NCBI GenBank assembly: GCA_023423935.1
Contig: JAFAEQ010000077.1
Span: 61,766-125,765 of the forward strand
Reading direction: 5' to 3'
Length of the DNA stretch: 64,000 bases
DNA from: Pseudomonadota bacterium
GTDB lineage: Bacteria > Pseudomonadota > Gammaproteobacteria > Steroidobacterales > Steroidobacteraceae
The notes under the pieces were generated by a model. That model saw only the letters and a program-made list of their open reading frames with translations, was not told the origin of the DNA and made no database searches. The position numbers and the translations under genes were made by a program. Within the stretch, counting starts at the first letter, position 1. Each line of letters begins with the position of its first letter. Below are positions 45,416-53,917 of this stretch, piece after piece.

Positions 45416-46279
45416 TCAGGGGAATCCTGTAGGCGTGAATCCCTGCGGACAGCCGGCGCGTTGGGGCGATATGACAACATCGTCGATCCACAGGTTCTGA
45501 TCGTTCGAGGACACCTCGTAGCGCTCGAACCCCACGTAGAAGCTCTGGAACGCAGGGGGCGCACGCCATTCGCCCTGCAGATCGTCGTGACGGGCACAGT
45601 GCGAGTCGGGGGATACGCCACGCCCGATCACGTGCGCGTCGGCGAGCTCTGTGCCATCGAGCCAGAATTGCAGCTCGTTACGCTCGCCATCGAAGTGCCA
45701 TTCGACGCAGGTCCAGCGCTGCACCGGCAGCCGCTGCGCCGAATGCTGCCGACAATCGGTTCGGGCGGGTGGTGTCGTCTCGTAGTTCGACTTCAATCGC
45801 AGTCCCGAATCGAATTCACCGCCGAGCCGATAAATGGCGTTATAGCGATCGTCCGCCGATCGACCCTCACCTTGCAGCAACGTCCAATGCACACTGCTGC
45901 CGCCATCGACCGCAATCGGCGCCGCGTCGAGCCAGAACATGGCGCGGCCGTACATCTGCTTCGCCGCCGCAGGAAAGACCGGCGCCTCGTGGATCGCGAC
46001 ATACCCGCGGCGCTTCGCATCCTTCGGTGCAAGCACATGCAACGACTGCGTACCGGAGTACGCGCGCGCACGACTCACTTCGATCACCGCGCCTGACCGA
46101 TAGGTCTCCTCTCGCCACGGCGCACCGGGCAGCTGACCCGCCGCATGCTGTTCGAAGTCGTCGCAGAAATAAGCAGACTCGCAGGTCCCCGCGAGGACTT
46201 GGGGTGTGGAGGCAACGTCGGCGCGCGGCGCACAGCCTGCAAGCAATACGCAAGCGAACGAGGCGAGTACGGACCTCAT
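45416..46279 (-). CDS. Lipoprotein with a lectin/glucanase-like fold, function unknown
   Basis: 287-aa lipoprotein: signal peptide ending in the lipobox VLLAGCAP (Cys about residue 15). The rest looks like a concanavalin A-type beta sandwich, as in polysaccharide lyases and glucanases (CDDFEQHAAGQLPG near the start, CVEWHFDGERNELQFWLDG in the middle, LWIDDVVIS near the end). Catalytic residues cannot be assigned. I used the ATG at 46277-46279; further in-frame ATGs lie upstream to 46402. It sits beside the GMC dehydrogenase genes, suggesting sugar use, but with 62 bases between them. Confidence 0.7.
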   Translation of the reverse strand: MRSVLASFACVLLAGCAPRADVASTPQVLAGTCESAYFCDDFEQHAAGQLPGAPWREETYRSGAVIEVSRARAYSGTQSLHVLAPKDAKRRGYVAIHEAPVFPAAAKQMYGRAMFWLDAAPIAVDGGSSVHWTLLQGEGRSADDRYNAIYRLGGEFDSGLRLKSNYETTPPARTDCRQHSAQRLPVQRWTCVEWHFDGERNELQFWLDGTELADAHVIGRGVSPDSHCARHDDLQGEWRAPPAFQSFYVGFERYEVSSNDQNLWIDDVVISPQRAGCPQGFTPTGFP

Positions 46280-46474
46280 GGCTTGTGCCATCGCACGAAA
46301 GCGTCGGGCAACGCCGCGACCGCGCCCATTTTTCTTCTGTCGCATAAGCCCTCCCCCGGTCGATGCAAGCCATTCTGCTGAGACGGCATACGGTTGCGCC
46401 ACGGCTTTCGCATGCTTTCACCCGACCTCGCCCGGATGCTAGATTCCCCGCCCCCGATTCGCCTGTGTCCAGAC

Positions 46475-48031
46475 ATGTCAGCCAAGCCAATTTCCCCAGC
46501 TTCCCCGGGCGGAGTGATTCGCCAGGACGATGTGATTCAGAGCGTCGCCGACGCGCTCCAGTACATCTCGTACTACCACTCGCCGGACTTCATCACCGCG
46601 ATGGCGCGGGCCTACGAGCTCGAGGAAAGCCCGGCGGCCAAGGATGCGATCAAGCAGATCCTGGTGAACTCGCGCATGTGCGCCGAAGGTCATCGTCCGA
46701 TCTGTCAGGACACCGGCATCGTGACCGTATTCGTGAAGGTGGGCATGAACGTTCGCTGGGACGCCACCATGAGCCTCACGGACATGATCAACGAAGGTGT
46801 GCGCCGCGCGTACAACCATCCCGACAACATGCTGCGTGCCTCCATCGTGAACGATCCGTACTTCGATCGTAAGAACACGAAAGACAACACGCCTGCCGTC
46901 ATCCACATGGAAGTCGTGCCCGGCAGCGAAGTCGAGATCGCACTCGCCGCGAAAGGCGGCGGCTCGGAGAACAAATCCAAGCTCACGATGCTCAACCCGT
47001 CCGATTCGATCGTCGACTGGCTCGTGAAGACCGTGCCGACGATGGGCGCGGGCTGGTGTCCGCCGGGCATGCTCGGCATCGGCATTGGCGGAACCGCTGA
47101 AAAAGCGATGGTGCTCGCCAAGGAAGCACTGTTCGAAACCGTCGACATTCACGAAATCCGCGAGCGCGGCCCGCAGAACAAGCTCGAAGCGCTGCGCCTC
47201 GAGATCATGGATAAGGTGAACGCGCTGGGCATCGGCGCTCAGGGACTCGGTGGCCTCACCACTGTGCTGGACGTGAAGATCAAGACCTATCCGACCCACG
47301 CAGCATCACTACCGGTCGCCGTCATTCCGAACTGCGCCGCCACGCGTCACGCGCACTTCGTGCTCGATGGATCAGGCCCTGTGAAGCTCGATCCGCCGGA
47401 TCTCAACCTGTGGCCGAAGCTCACCTTCCAGGCCTCCGCGGACGCAACGCGCGTGAATCTCGACACGCTCACACCTGCAGAAGTCGCATCCTGGAAACCC
47501 GGCCAGCGCCTGCTGCTGAACGGCAAGATGCTCACCGGACGCGACGCCGCTCACAAACGACTGCAGACACTGATCGAATCGGGCCAGCCGTTGCCCGAAG
47601 GACTCGATTTCACCAATCGCGTGATCTATTACGTCGGCCCCGTCGATCCAGTGAACGACGAAGTCGTGGGTCCCGCAGGCCCCACGACTGCGACGCGCAT
47701 GGACAAGTTCACCGAGCTCATGCTCGGCAAGACCGGCCTCATCGCCATGATCGGCAAGTCCGAGCGCGGCCCCGAAGCGATCAAGGTCATCAAGAAATAT
47801 CAGCGCGCCTACCTCATGGCCGTCGGCGGCGCCGCGTATCTGGTGTCCAAAGCCATCAAGTCCAGCCGCGTCGTCGCATTCGCCGACCTCGGCATGGAAG
47901 CCATCTACGAATTCGAAGTGAAAGACATGCCGGTCACCGTCGCCGTCGATTCCAACGGCACCTCAGTTCACGAGACCGGCCCTGCCGAATGGCAGCAGCG
48001 GATCGGGAAGATCCCGGTTCGGGTGGTTTGA
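46475..48031 (+). CDS. fumA: Fumarate hydratase, class I
   Basis: 518-aa iron-sulfur fumarase interconverting fumarate and malate in the TCA cycle. Likely cluster cysteines are in RPICQDTGIV, PNCAAT and GAGWCPPGMLGIG. Both the N-terminal and C-terminal (beta) domains are fused, as in FumA/FumB. ATG at 46475 (MSAKPISPASPG) was chosen; the frame is open upstream for 27 codons without similarity. It is divergent from the lipoprotein gene. Confidence 0.95.
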   Translation: MSAKPISPASPGGVIRQDDVIQSVADALQYISYYHSPDFITAMARAYELEESPAAKDAIKQILVNSRMCAEGHRPICQDTGIVTVFVKVGMNVRWDATMSLTDMINEGVRRAYNHPDNMLRASIVNDPYFDRKNTKDNTPAVIHMEVVPGSEVEIALAAKGGGSENKSKLTMLNPSDSIVDWLVKTVPTMGAGWCPPGMLGIGIGGTAEKAMVLAKEALFETVDIHEIRERGPQNKLEALRLEIMDKVNALGIGAQGLGGLTTVLDVKIKTYPTHAASLPVAVIPNCAATRHAHFVLDGSGPVKLDPPDLNLWPKLTFQASADATRVNLDTLTPAEVASWKPGQRLLLNGKMLTGRDAAHKRLQTLIESGQPLPEGLDFTNRVIYYVGPVDPVNDEVVGPAGPTTATRMDKFTELMLGKTGLIAMIGKSERGPEAIKVIKKYQRAYLMAVGGAAYLVSKAIKSSRVVAFADLGMEAIYEFEVKDMPVTVAVDSNGTSVHETGPAEWQQRIGKIPVRVV

Positions 48032-48041
48032 GATTCAGGAG

Positions 48042-48227
48042 GGCCGCAGAGACCGCAAAAAAGAACTCTCGGAACGTGGCGAGAGCTGAGACGGACAGAG
48101 CCGCTGGAGATTTGTTCCCGCCAGCGGCGATGGCTCTTATCCGCTGTGGATTCGGCTTGGCCGAACAAGAGATGTCCGACTGAAGTCGGACGCACAGTTA
48201 TCCCTTCTTTTATGCGGTCTTTGCGGC
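48042..48227. repeat. Composite element, simple form (A-core-D-A)
   Basis: Family A arm at 48042-48066, a purine-rich module (GAACGTGGCGAGAGCTGAGA), GCC-rich sequence, a family D double hairpin (48145-48197), then the inverted A arm at 48205-48227. It is a 186-base unit with terminal inverted repeats of about 23 bases and fills the gap between fumA and the MAPEG gene. Confidence 0.85.
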
Positions 48228-48255
48228 TACTCCGGTCCGCTTCTGGAGAACACTC

Positions 48256-48684
48256 ATGATCCCAGACCACGCAATTCTGCTGCCGCCCGCCGCACTGGTG
48301 CTGCTCACTGGGTTCGTGTGTCTGCGAATGGCTTCGACTCGCCTCAGCGAGTTGCGGGCGCGGCGCATTCATCCGCAGCAGGTCGCAACCTCGAAGCAGG
48401 CGGCCGAGAAGTTCGAGAACACTCAGGCCGCCGACAACTATCGCAACCTCTTCGAAATGCCGGTGCTGTTCTATGCACTGTGCGCCTTCCTTGCCATCAC
48501 CCGGCTCACCACTCCCCTGCTCCTCGCATGCGCGTGGGGCTATGTGGTCCTGCGCGCCGGCCACACCTGGATCCAGCTGACCAACAACAAAGTGATTCGC
48601 CGCTTCCAGATCTTCGTCGCCAGCACCTTCGTGCTGTATGTGATGTGGGGCATCTTCCTGGTCAGGTTGCTGAACGCCACTTGA
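48256..48684 (+). CDS. MAPEG-family membrane protein
   Basis: 142-aa protein with four hydrophobic segments and the MAPEG feature DNYRNLFEMPVLFYALC, followed by RAGHTWIQLTNNKVIRRF. The family includes glutathione transferases and eicosanoid enzymes in eukaryotes; the bacterial members have largely unknown substrates. It lies alone between two composite repeat elements. Confidence 0.85.
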   Translation: MIPDHAILLPPAALVLLTGFVCLRMASTRLSELRARRIHPQQVATSKQAAEKFENTQAADNYRNLFEMPVLFYALCAFLAITRLTTPLLLACAWGYVVLRAGHTWIQLTNNKVIRRFQIFVASTFVLYVMWGIFLVRLLNAT

Positions 48685-48703
48685 TCGATGAAGAAAGCCG
48701 GAT

Positions 48704-49113
48704 TGGCCGCAAAGACCGTATAAAAGAGTCATAGAACGGCGAGAGATGAGAAGGGACAGGATCCACTGGGATTTCTCTCCCAAAGCCAGACAGAGAGAAT
48801 GACTGGCCGCAAAGAGGACCTCGTAGAACGTGGTGAGAGACGAGAAGGACAGAGCCCAGTGGGGATTTTTTCCCCGCCATCGGCGATGGCTCCCATCCAT
48901 TGTGGGTTCGGCTTTTGCCTGGCTTTAGCCGAACAAGGGATGTCCGACTGAAGTCGGACCCACGGGAAGAGCGAGCTAGCGAACCAGTCCGCTAGTCTGT
49001 TAGCCAGAGAAGCACGCCTGCTGCTGCTGGGTTCAGCTTTTGCCGAACAGGCTTGGGAAGTCCGGTGAAGTCGGGCCCCACAGTTATCCCTCTTTTTTGC
49101 GGTCTTTGCGGCC
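48704..49113. repeat. Composite modular repeat, long form
   Basis: Family A arm at 48704-48728, a purine-rich module, a second partial A arm (48805-48817), another purine module (GTAGAACGTGGTGAGAGACG), a family D hairpin pair (48901-48965), a family E CTAG arm (48970-49010), a second D pair (49028-49083), and the inverted A arm (49091-49113). It looks like an element of the 48042 type into which others have been nested. Confidence 0.85.
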
Positions 49114-49133
49114 GTCCCTGCCTCGCTCCCTCT

Positions 49134-51674
49134 TCACTGCATGAACCCGACCTTCACATCTTCCTGAGACAGCAGGCGGACGTGGACGGGCGGGGCTTTC
49201 CAGATGTCGTCGCAGTATTCGCGGATGGTGCGGTCGGATGAGAACTTGCCGGAGCGGGCGCTGTTGATGATCGACATGCGGGCCCAGCGCTCGGGATCGG
49301 CGTAGGTGCTGGCGACCTGCTGCTGGCACGCAACGTACGATGCGAAGTCGGCGAACACGAGATAGGGATCGTGCCAGACCAGGCCGTCGATCAGCGGGCG
49401 GAAGAGCTCGGTGTCGCCGCGGGAGAAGAAGCCGCAGCGGATCAGGTCGATGACTTCCTTGAGCTCACCGTCGAGATACGTGGCCGGCGAATATCCGGAG
49501 GACTTCACCTTCGCGACTTCTTCGGCCGTGAGGCCGAACAGGAAAAAGTTGTCGGCGCCGACTTCTTCTCGGATTTCGATGTTCGCACCGTCCATGGTGC
49601 CGATCGTGAGCGCGCCATTCATCGAGAACTTCATGTTGCCTGTACCCGAGGCTTCCTTGCCGGCCGTGGAAATCTGTTCCGACAGGTCCGCGGCTGGATA
49701 CACGCGCTGACCGTTCTTGACATTGAAGTTCGGCAGGAACACGACCTTGAGGCGATCGCGCACCGCCGGATCGCGATTCACCACATCTGCGACTGCGGTG
49801 ATCAATCTGATGATCAGCTTCGCGATGTGATAGCCGGGTGCGGCTTTGCCGCCGAAAATGAACGTGCGCGGCTGCATCTCGACATTCGGCGCCGAGCGCA
49901 GGCGGTGATACAGCGCGATCACATGCAGAATATTCAGATGCTGGCGCTTGTATTCGTGGATGCGTTTGACCTGCACGTCGAACAGGGAGTCGGGATCGAT
50001 CGTCACGCCTGTTTTCTTGAGCGCGACCGCGGCGAAATCGACCTTGCAGGCCCGTTTCACTTCACGCCATTGCTGACGAAATGAGGCGTCATCGGCGAGT
50101 GGTTCGAGACGGCGTAGCTGCGAGAGATCCTTGATCCAGCCTTCGCCGATGCTCGTCGTGATCAGGCTGGAAAGACGCGGATTGCTCAGCACCATCCAGC
50201 GCCGCGGTGTCACGCCATTGGTCTTGTTGCCAAAACGCTCGGGCCACAGCTCATAGAAGTCTTTCAGCACTTCCTGTTTCAGTAATTCCGAATGGAGCTC
50301 GGCCACGCCGTTCACCGTGTGGCTGCCCACGCACGCGAGATGCGCCATGCGCACATACCGCTCGCCGCGCTCATCGATCAGCGACAAGCGAGCAAGCCGC
50401 TCTTCGTCCCCGAAGAAGCGGATACGAACTTCATCCAGAAACCTGGCATTGATCTCGAAGATGATCTCCAGATGCCGCGGCAACACTCGCGCAAACAGAT
50501 CGAGCGGCCAGCTCTCGAGCGCTTCCGGCAGCAGCGTGTGATTGGTGTACGCGAAAGTCTTGCGCGTGATCTGCCAGGCCTCGTCCCAGGGCAGCACATA
50601 CTCATCCACGAGCAGACGCATGAGCTCGGCGACCGCGATCGCCGGATGCGTATCGTTCAGCTGTGCGGCGAACTTCTCATGGAACTTCTCGATCGGAATC
50701 TTCTGCACTTTGAGAATGCGCAACATGTCCTGCAGCGAGCAGGACACGAAGAAATACTGTTGCCCGAGTCGCAGCTCCTTGCCCTGGATCTGTTCGTCGT
50801 TCGGATAGAGCACTTTGCTCAACGTCTCCGACGAGACCTTCTGATACACGGCGCCGTTGTAGTCGCCGCGATTGAACACGGCGAAGTCGAAGGATTCCGG
50901 CGCCTCGGCTTTCCAGAGCCGAAGCGTGTTCGCCGTATTCGTGCGATAGCCGAGGATCGGCGTGTCGTACGGAATGCCCTGGACGAGCTTGTGCGGCACC
51001 CACCGGACGCGCAGCCGGTCCTGCTCGTCGCGATACTGCTCCGTGTGCCCACCGAGCTTCACCTGCACCGCCCACTCAGGACGTGCGATCTCCCAGGGAT
51101 TGCCGAAATGCAGCCACTTGTCCGTGCGCTCGACCTGCCAGCCCTCGACGATCTCCTGATGGAAAATGCCGAACTCGTAGCGAATGCCATAGCCCAGCGC
51201 GGGAATCTCAAGTGTTGCGAGCGAGTCGATGAAACATGCGGCCAGACGACCGAGACCGCCATTGCCGAGTCCCGGTTCGTCTTCCTGCTGCAGTAACTCA
51301 TCGAAGTTGAGCCCGAGCTCGGTGATCGCCTGACGCACTTCATCGTGAATGCCGAGATTGATCAGGTTGTTGCCGAGGTGCGGTCCCATCAGGAACTCGG
51401 CAGAGAAGTACGCCACCGTCCTCGAACCCTGCTTGGTGTACGCAGCCGCCGTACTGATCCAGCGACGCAGCATGCGATCACGCACCGCATAGGCGAGCGC
51501 CTGGTAGTAATCGTTCTTGGTCGCAAGGCCGGGAAACTTGCCCTGCACATAGAAAAGATTGTCCAGAAAGGCGTGCTTGAAAGCGTCCTTCGTCAACGCC
51601 GTGCGATCGTCCTCGCGTGCGACTGCACGTTCGCCGTCGGCTGGGGTCTCGAGCGACACGAGTGGTGTGGCCAT
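49134..51674 (-). CDS. glgP: Glycogen/maltodextrin phosphorylase
   Basis: 846-aa phosphorylase that releases glucose 1-phosphate from alpha-1,4-glucans. The pyridoxal phosphate lysine is in SGTGNMKFSMNGALTIGT and the active-site region NGGLGRLAACF is present; the length equals that of family members. No other glycogen gene is nearby. ATG at 51674 (MATPLVSLETP) was chosen; the upstream open frame of 21 codons lacks family similarity. Confidence 0.95.
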   Translation of the reverse strand: MATPLVSLETPADGERAVAREDDRTALTKDAFKHAFLDNLFYVQGKFPGLATKNDYYQALAYAVRDRMLRRWISTAAAYTKQGSRTVAYFSAEFLMGPHLGNNLINLGIHDEVRQAITELGLNFDELLQQEDEPGLGNGGLGRLAACFIDSLATLEIPALGYGIRYEFGIFHQEIVEGWQVERTDKWLHFGNPWEIARPEWAVQVKLGGHTEQYRDEQDRLRVRWVPHKLVQGIPYDTPILGYRTNTANTLRLWKAEAPESFDFAVFNRGDYNGAVYQKVSSETLSKVLYPNDEQIQGKELRLGQQYFFVSCSLQDMLRILKVQKIPIEKFHEKFAAQLNDTHPAIAVAELMRLLVDEYVLPWDEAWQITRKTFAYTNHTLLPEALESWPLDLFARVLPRHLEIIFEINARFLDEVRIRFFGDEERLARLSLIDERGERYVRMAHLACVGSHTVNGVAELHSELLKQEVLKDFYELWPERFGNKTNGVTPRRWMVLSNPRLSSLITTSIGEGWIKDLSQLRRLEPLADDASFRQQWREVKRACKVDFAAVALKKTGVTIDPDSLFDVQVKRIHEYKRQHLNILHVIALYHRLRSAPNVEMQPRTFIFGGKAAPGYHIAKLIIRLITAVADVVNRDPAVRDRLKVVFLPNFNVKNGQRVYPAADLSEQISTAGKEASGTGNMKFSMNGALTIGTMDGANIEIREEVGADNFFLFGLTAEEVAKVKSSGYSPATYLDGELKEVIDLIRCGFFSRGDTELFRPLIDGLVWHDPYLVFADFASYVACQQQVASTYADPERWARMSIINSARSGKFSSDRTIREYCDDIWKAPPVHVRLLSQEDVKVGFMQ

Positions 51675-52066
51675 CGTTGGCACCGTTCCGTTTCTAGTAG
51701 TGAATGGCGTATCGCGGTGCAAATTTCGTGCATGCATTCGCCCCCACTCCGACAGCGCGCCGTGAGCGAAAGCGCACCATCATCGGACATCGAGCATCGT
51801 CGGTCGTGCTATTTGGGGGCGGAAGGAAGGAGCAGGAGGAAGAGTAACCACATAGAACACAAAGAACACACATAGAAAGACTAAGCCTCGAATTTGGTGC
51901 CGTTGACTCGTGTCTCTCTCGCTCTTCGTCGTTCCCTGCCGACTTCTCTGAGACAGCACCGAGCGCTGACCATCTTGCAACTCGCGCTCCGACCTTTGTG
52001 ATCTTTGTGTTCTATGTGGTTACTCTTCGTCCTCCTGTGTTCTATGTGGTTACTCTTCAGTCCGAT
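51675..52066. repeat. Family H inverted repeat
   Basis: Arm 51838-51880 (GAGTAACCACATAGAACACA and on) faces two tandem inverted copies at 51995-52056 (TTTGTGTTCTATGTGGTTACTCTTC). The remaining 51675-51837 and 51881-51994 show no gene or known motif. The glgP promoter should lie just upstream of 51674 on the minus strand. Confidence 0.75.
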
Positions 52067-53845
52067 TCATCGGGCAAGAAACTCACGCCATCCACGATAG
52101 CGAGTGATGTCCTCCGCGCCGTTTGCGGCCCAGCCTTCGCAGATGAAGCCGCTGCACCAGGAGCCGTCTTCGAGCTCGACTTTGCCGATGCCGAGCGGTG
52201 ATGGAATTCCCGCGACGAACGAGCCGAGCTGCGATTCCGGAACCGCCCACACCTCGACATCGATGCTTGCGCCGCCCTCCTCTACCCGAATCAATCCAGG
52301 CCGCTTCGGCGGACCGCCCGGAAGTGCATAGAAGCGATAAGCAGGCGCAGTGCGCGTGGCACGTAGCAAAAACGCCTGTCGCGACGTGAGCTGCGAATTG
52401 AGTGGCAACCCGCTCAGATGAGCGCCGCACACGGCGACCGCGACATGGCCTGCGGGCAACCGAGGCAGTGTCTTGCTGGCCCTCAGCTCCTGCGACGTCG
52501 CGCCCATGCGCAGGTCTGCCGACTCGTGAAGTCGCGCGCCGATGTCGATGAGCGCGTAGTCGCGACCTGAGGGCGCAATCATCGTGACGCCGAATGGCAA
52601 ACCATCCGTTCTGAACCCCGCGGGAATTGCGATCGCTGCGAGATCCAGCAGGTTCACGAAGTTCGTGTAGCGGCCGAGATTCGAGTTGAGCGCAATGGGA
52701 TCGGCATTAATCTGCGCGATCGTGTAGATCGTGCCTGCGCTTGGGACCATCAGGAAATCGGCCTGTTGCCAGAGGCTTTGCGAGGCGCGCTGCAGCTTTT
52801 TCAAACGATACTGCGCTTTGAAGGCCGATACGGCCGACGTCTCGCTGCCTTTGCCGATGATGGACCGTGTCACGGGGTGAAGCGCATCGCTGTGATCCGC
52901 CATGAAGGCTTCGATGGCTGCGTAGCGTTCCGCCACCCACGGTCCTTCGTAAAGCAGCCGCGCGGCTTCGAACAGCGGTTCGAAGTCCAGCTCGACGATC
53001 TGCGCGCCGATGTGGCCTGCCCGCTCGATCGATCGATCGAACAGTCGCGCGTACTGTCGATCTCCAAAGAACTCGAGCTGATCTGCATTGGGAACACCGA
53101 TCCTGATCCGTGGCGCAACGCCGCGGGTCAGAGTGATATCTCGCGAGAACTCATCGTCGGCGTCGAACCCCTTCGCGACGTCCAGCACCCGTTCCGCGTC
53201 GCCCGAGGTCAGCGCAAAGATCGAGACGCAATCGAGCGATCGGCATGCAGGGACGACACCGCGGGCGCTGATCAGCCCGCAGCTCGGTTTCAGTCCGACG
53301 ATGTTATTGAAGGCCGCGGGCACGCGCCCCGACCCCGCCGTGTCGGTCCCCAGTGCAAAGCTCACGAGGCCGCTCGCGACAGCGATGGCCGAGCCGCTGC
53401 TCGATCCACCTGAGATGTACGCGTCATTGAAACTGTTCATGCCCGCTCCATAGGGCGAGCGCGTCCCTACGAGCCCGGTCGCAAACTGATCGAGGTTGGT
53501 CTTGCCGATGGGAACTGCGCCGGCCTCGATCAGTCTGTGCACGACTGTCGCGGACCGCTCAGGGACATATCCGAACTCGGGACAACCGGCCGTGGTCTGC
53601 ACGCCGGCCAGATCGATGTTGTCCTTGATCGCAAACGGCACGCCATAGAGCGGCAGATCATCGGGCGACTTCCCCTCGAGCGCCCGCACGTAGCCCATGA
53701 CCTGCTCGCGCGTGAGACGCGTGATCCAGGCGTTGCGCTCGGGCGCTTGATCGATGCGTGTCAGCACCTCGTCGATGTGGCTCTCCGGAGTGAGCGCTCT
53801 CGCTCGATACGCCGCCAGCAGCGCCTGGATCGTCAGTGTCTGCAT
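52067..53845 (-). CDS. atzF: Allophanate hydrolase
   Basis: 592-aa amidase-family enzyme splitting allophanate to ammonia and CO2, the last step of guanidine or urea carboxylase pathways. The Ser-cisSer-Lys triad is visible: Lys in GVPFAIKDNIDLAG, serines in SGGSSSGSAIAVA and GTDTAGSGRVP. A C-terminal domain of about 130 residues (from ASKTLPRLPAGHV) is typical of AtzF. The ATG at 53843-53845 is used; TTG at 53860 would add five residues. It follows the carboxylase by 72 bases, with a family A arm (53886-53911) in the gap. Confidence 0.93.
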   Translation of the reverse strand: MQTLTIQALLAAYRARALTPESHIDEVLTRIDQAPERNAWITRLTREQVMGYVRALEGKSPDDLPLYGVPFAIKDNIDLAGVQTTAGCPEFGYVPERSATVVHRLIEAGAVPIGKTNLDQFATGLVGTRSPYGAGMNSFNDAYISGGSSSGSAIAVASGLVSFALGTDTAGSGRVPAAFNNIVGLKPSCGLISARGVVPACRSLDCVSIFALTSGDAERVLDVAKGFDADDEFSRDITLTRGVAPRIRIGVPNADQLEFFGDRQYARLFDRSIERAGHIGAQIVELDFEPLFEAARLLYEGPWVAERYAAIEAFMADHSDALHPVTRSIIGKGSETSAVSAFKAQYRLKKLQRASQSLWQQADFLMVPSAGTIYTIAQINADPIALNSNLGRYTNFVNLLDLAAIAIPAGFRTDGLPFGVTMIAPSGRDYALIDIGARLHESADLRMGATSQELRASKTLPRLPAGHVAVAVCGAHLSGLPLNSQLTSRQAFLLRATRTAPAYRFYALPGGPPKRPGLIRVEEGGASIDVEVWAVPESQLGSFVAGIPSPLGIGKVELEDGSWCSGFICEGWAANGAEDITRYRGWREFLAR

Positions 53846-53885
53846 TGAAATCGTCGCCAAAGTTGAGGATGCGAGTTCATTCAGT

Positions 53886-53911
53886 TCTTCTTCTCAGCGG
53901 TCTTTGCGGCT
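53886..53911 (-). repeat. Family A repeat, single arm in the guanidine operon
   Basis: TTCTTCTCAGCGGTCTTTGC then GGCTC: one arm without a nearby inverted partner, between the carboxylase and allophanate hydrolase genes. Confidence 0.6.
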
Positions 53912-53917
53912 CTTCGT

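Noticed and set aside
42577..49113. Insertion sequence
   Set aside because: Terminal inverted repeats are present but there is no transposase frame and the inner modules are rearranged between copies.
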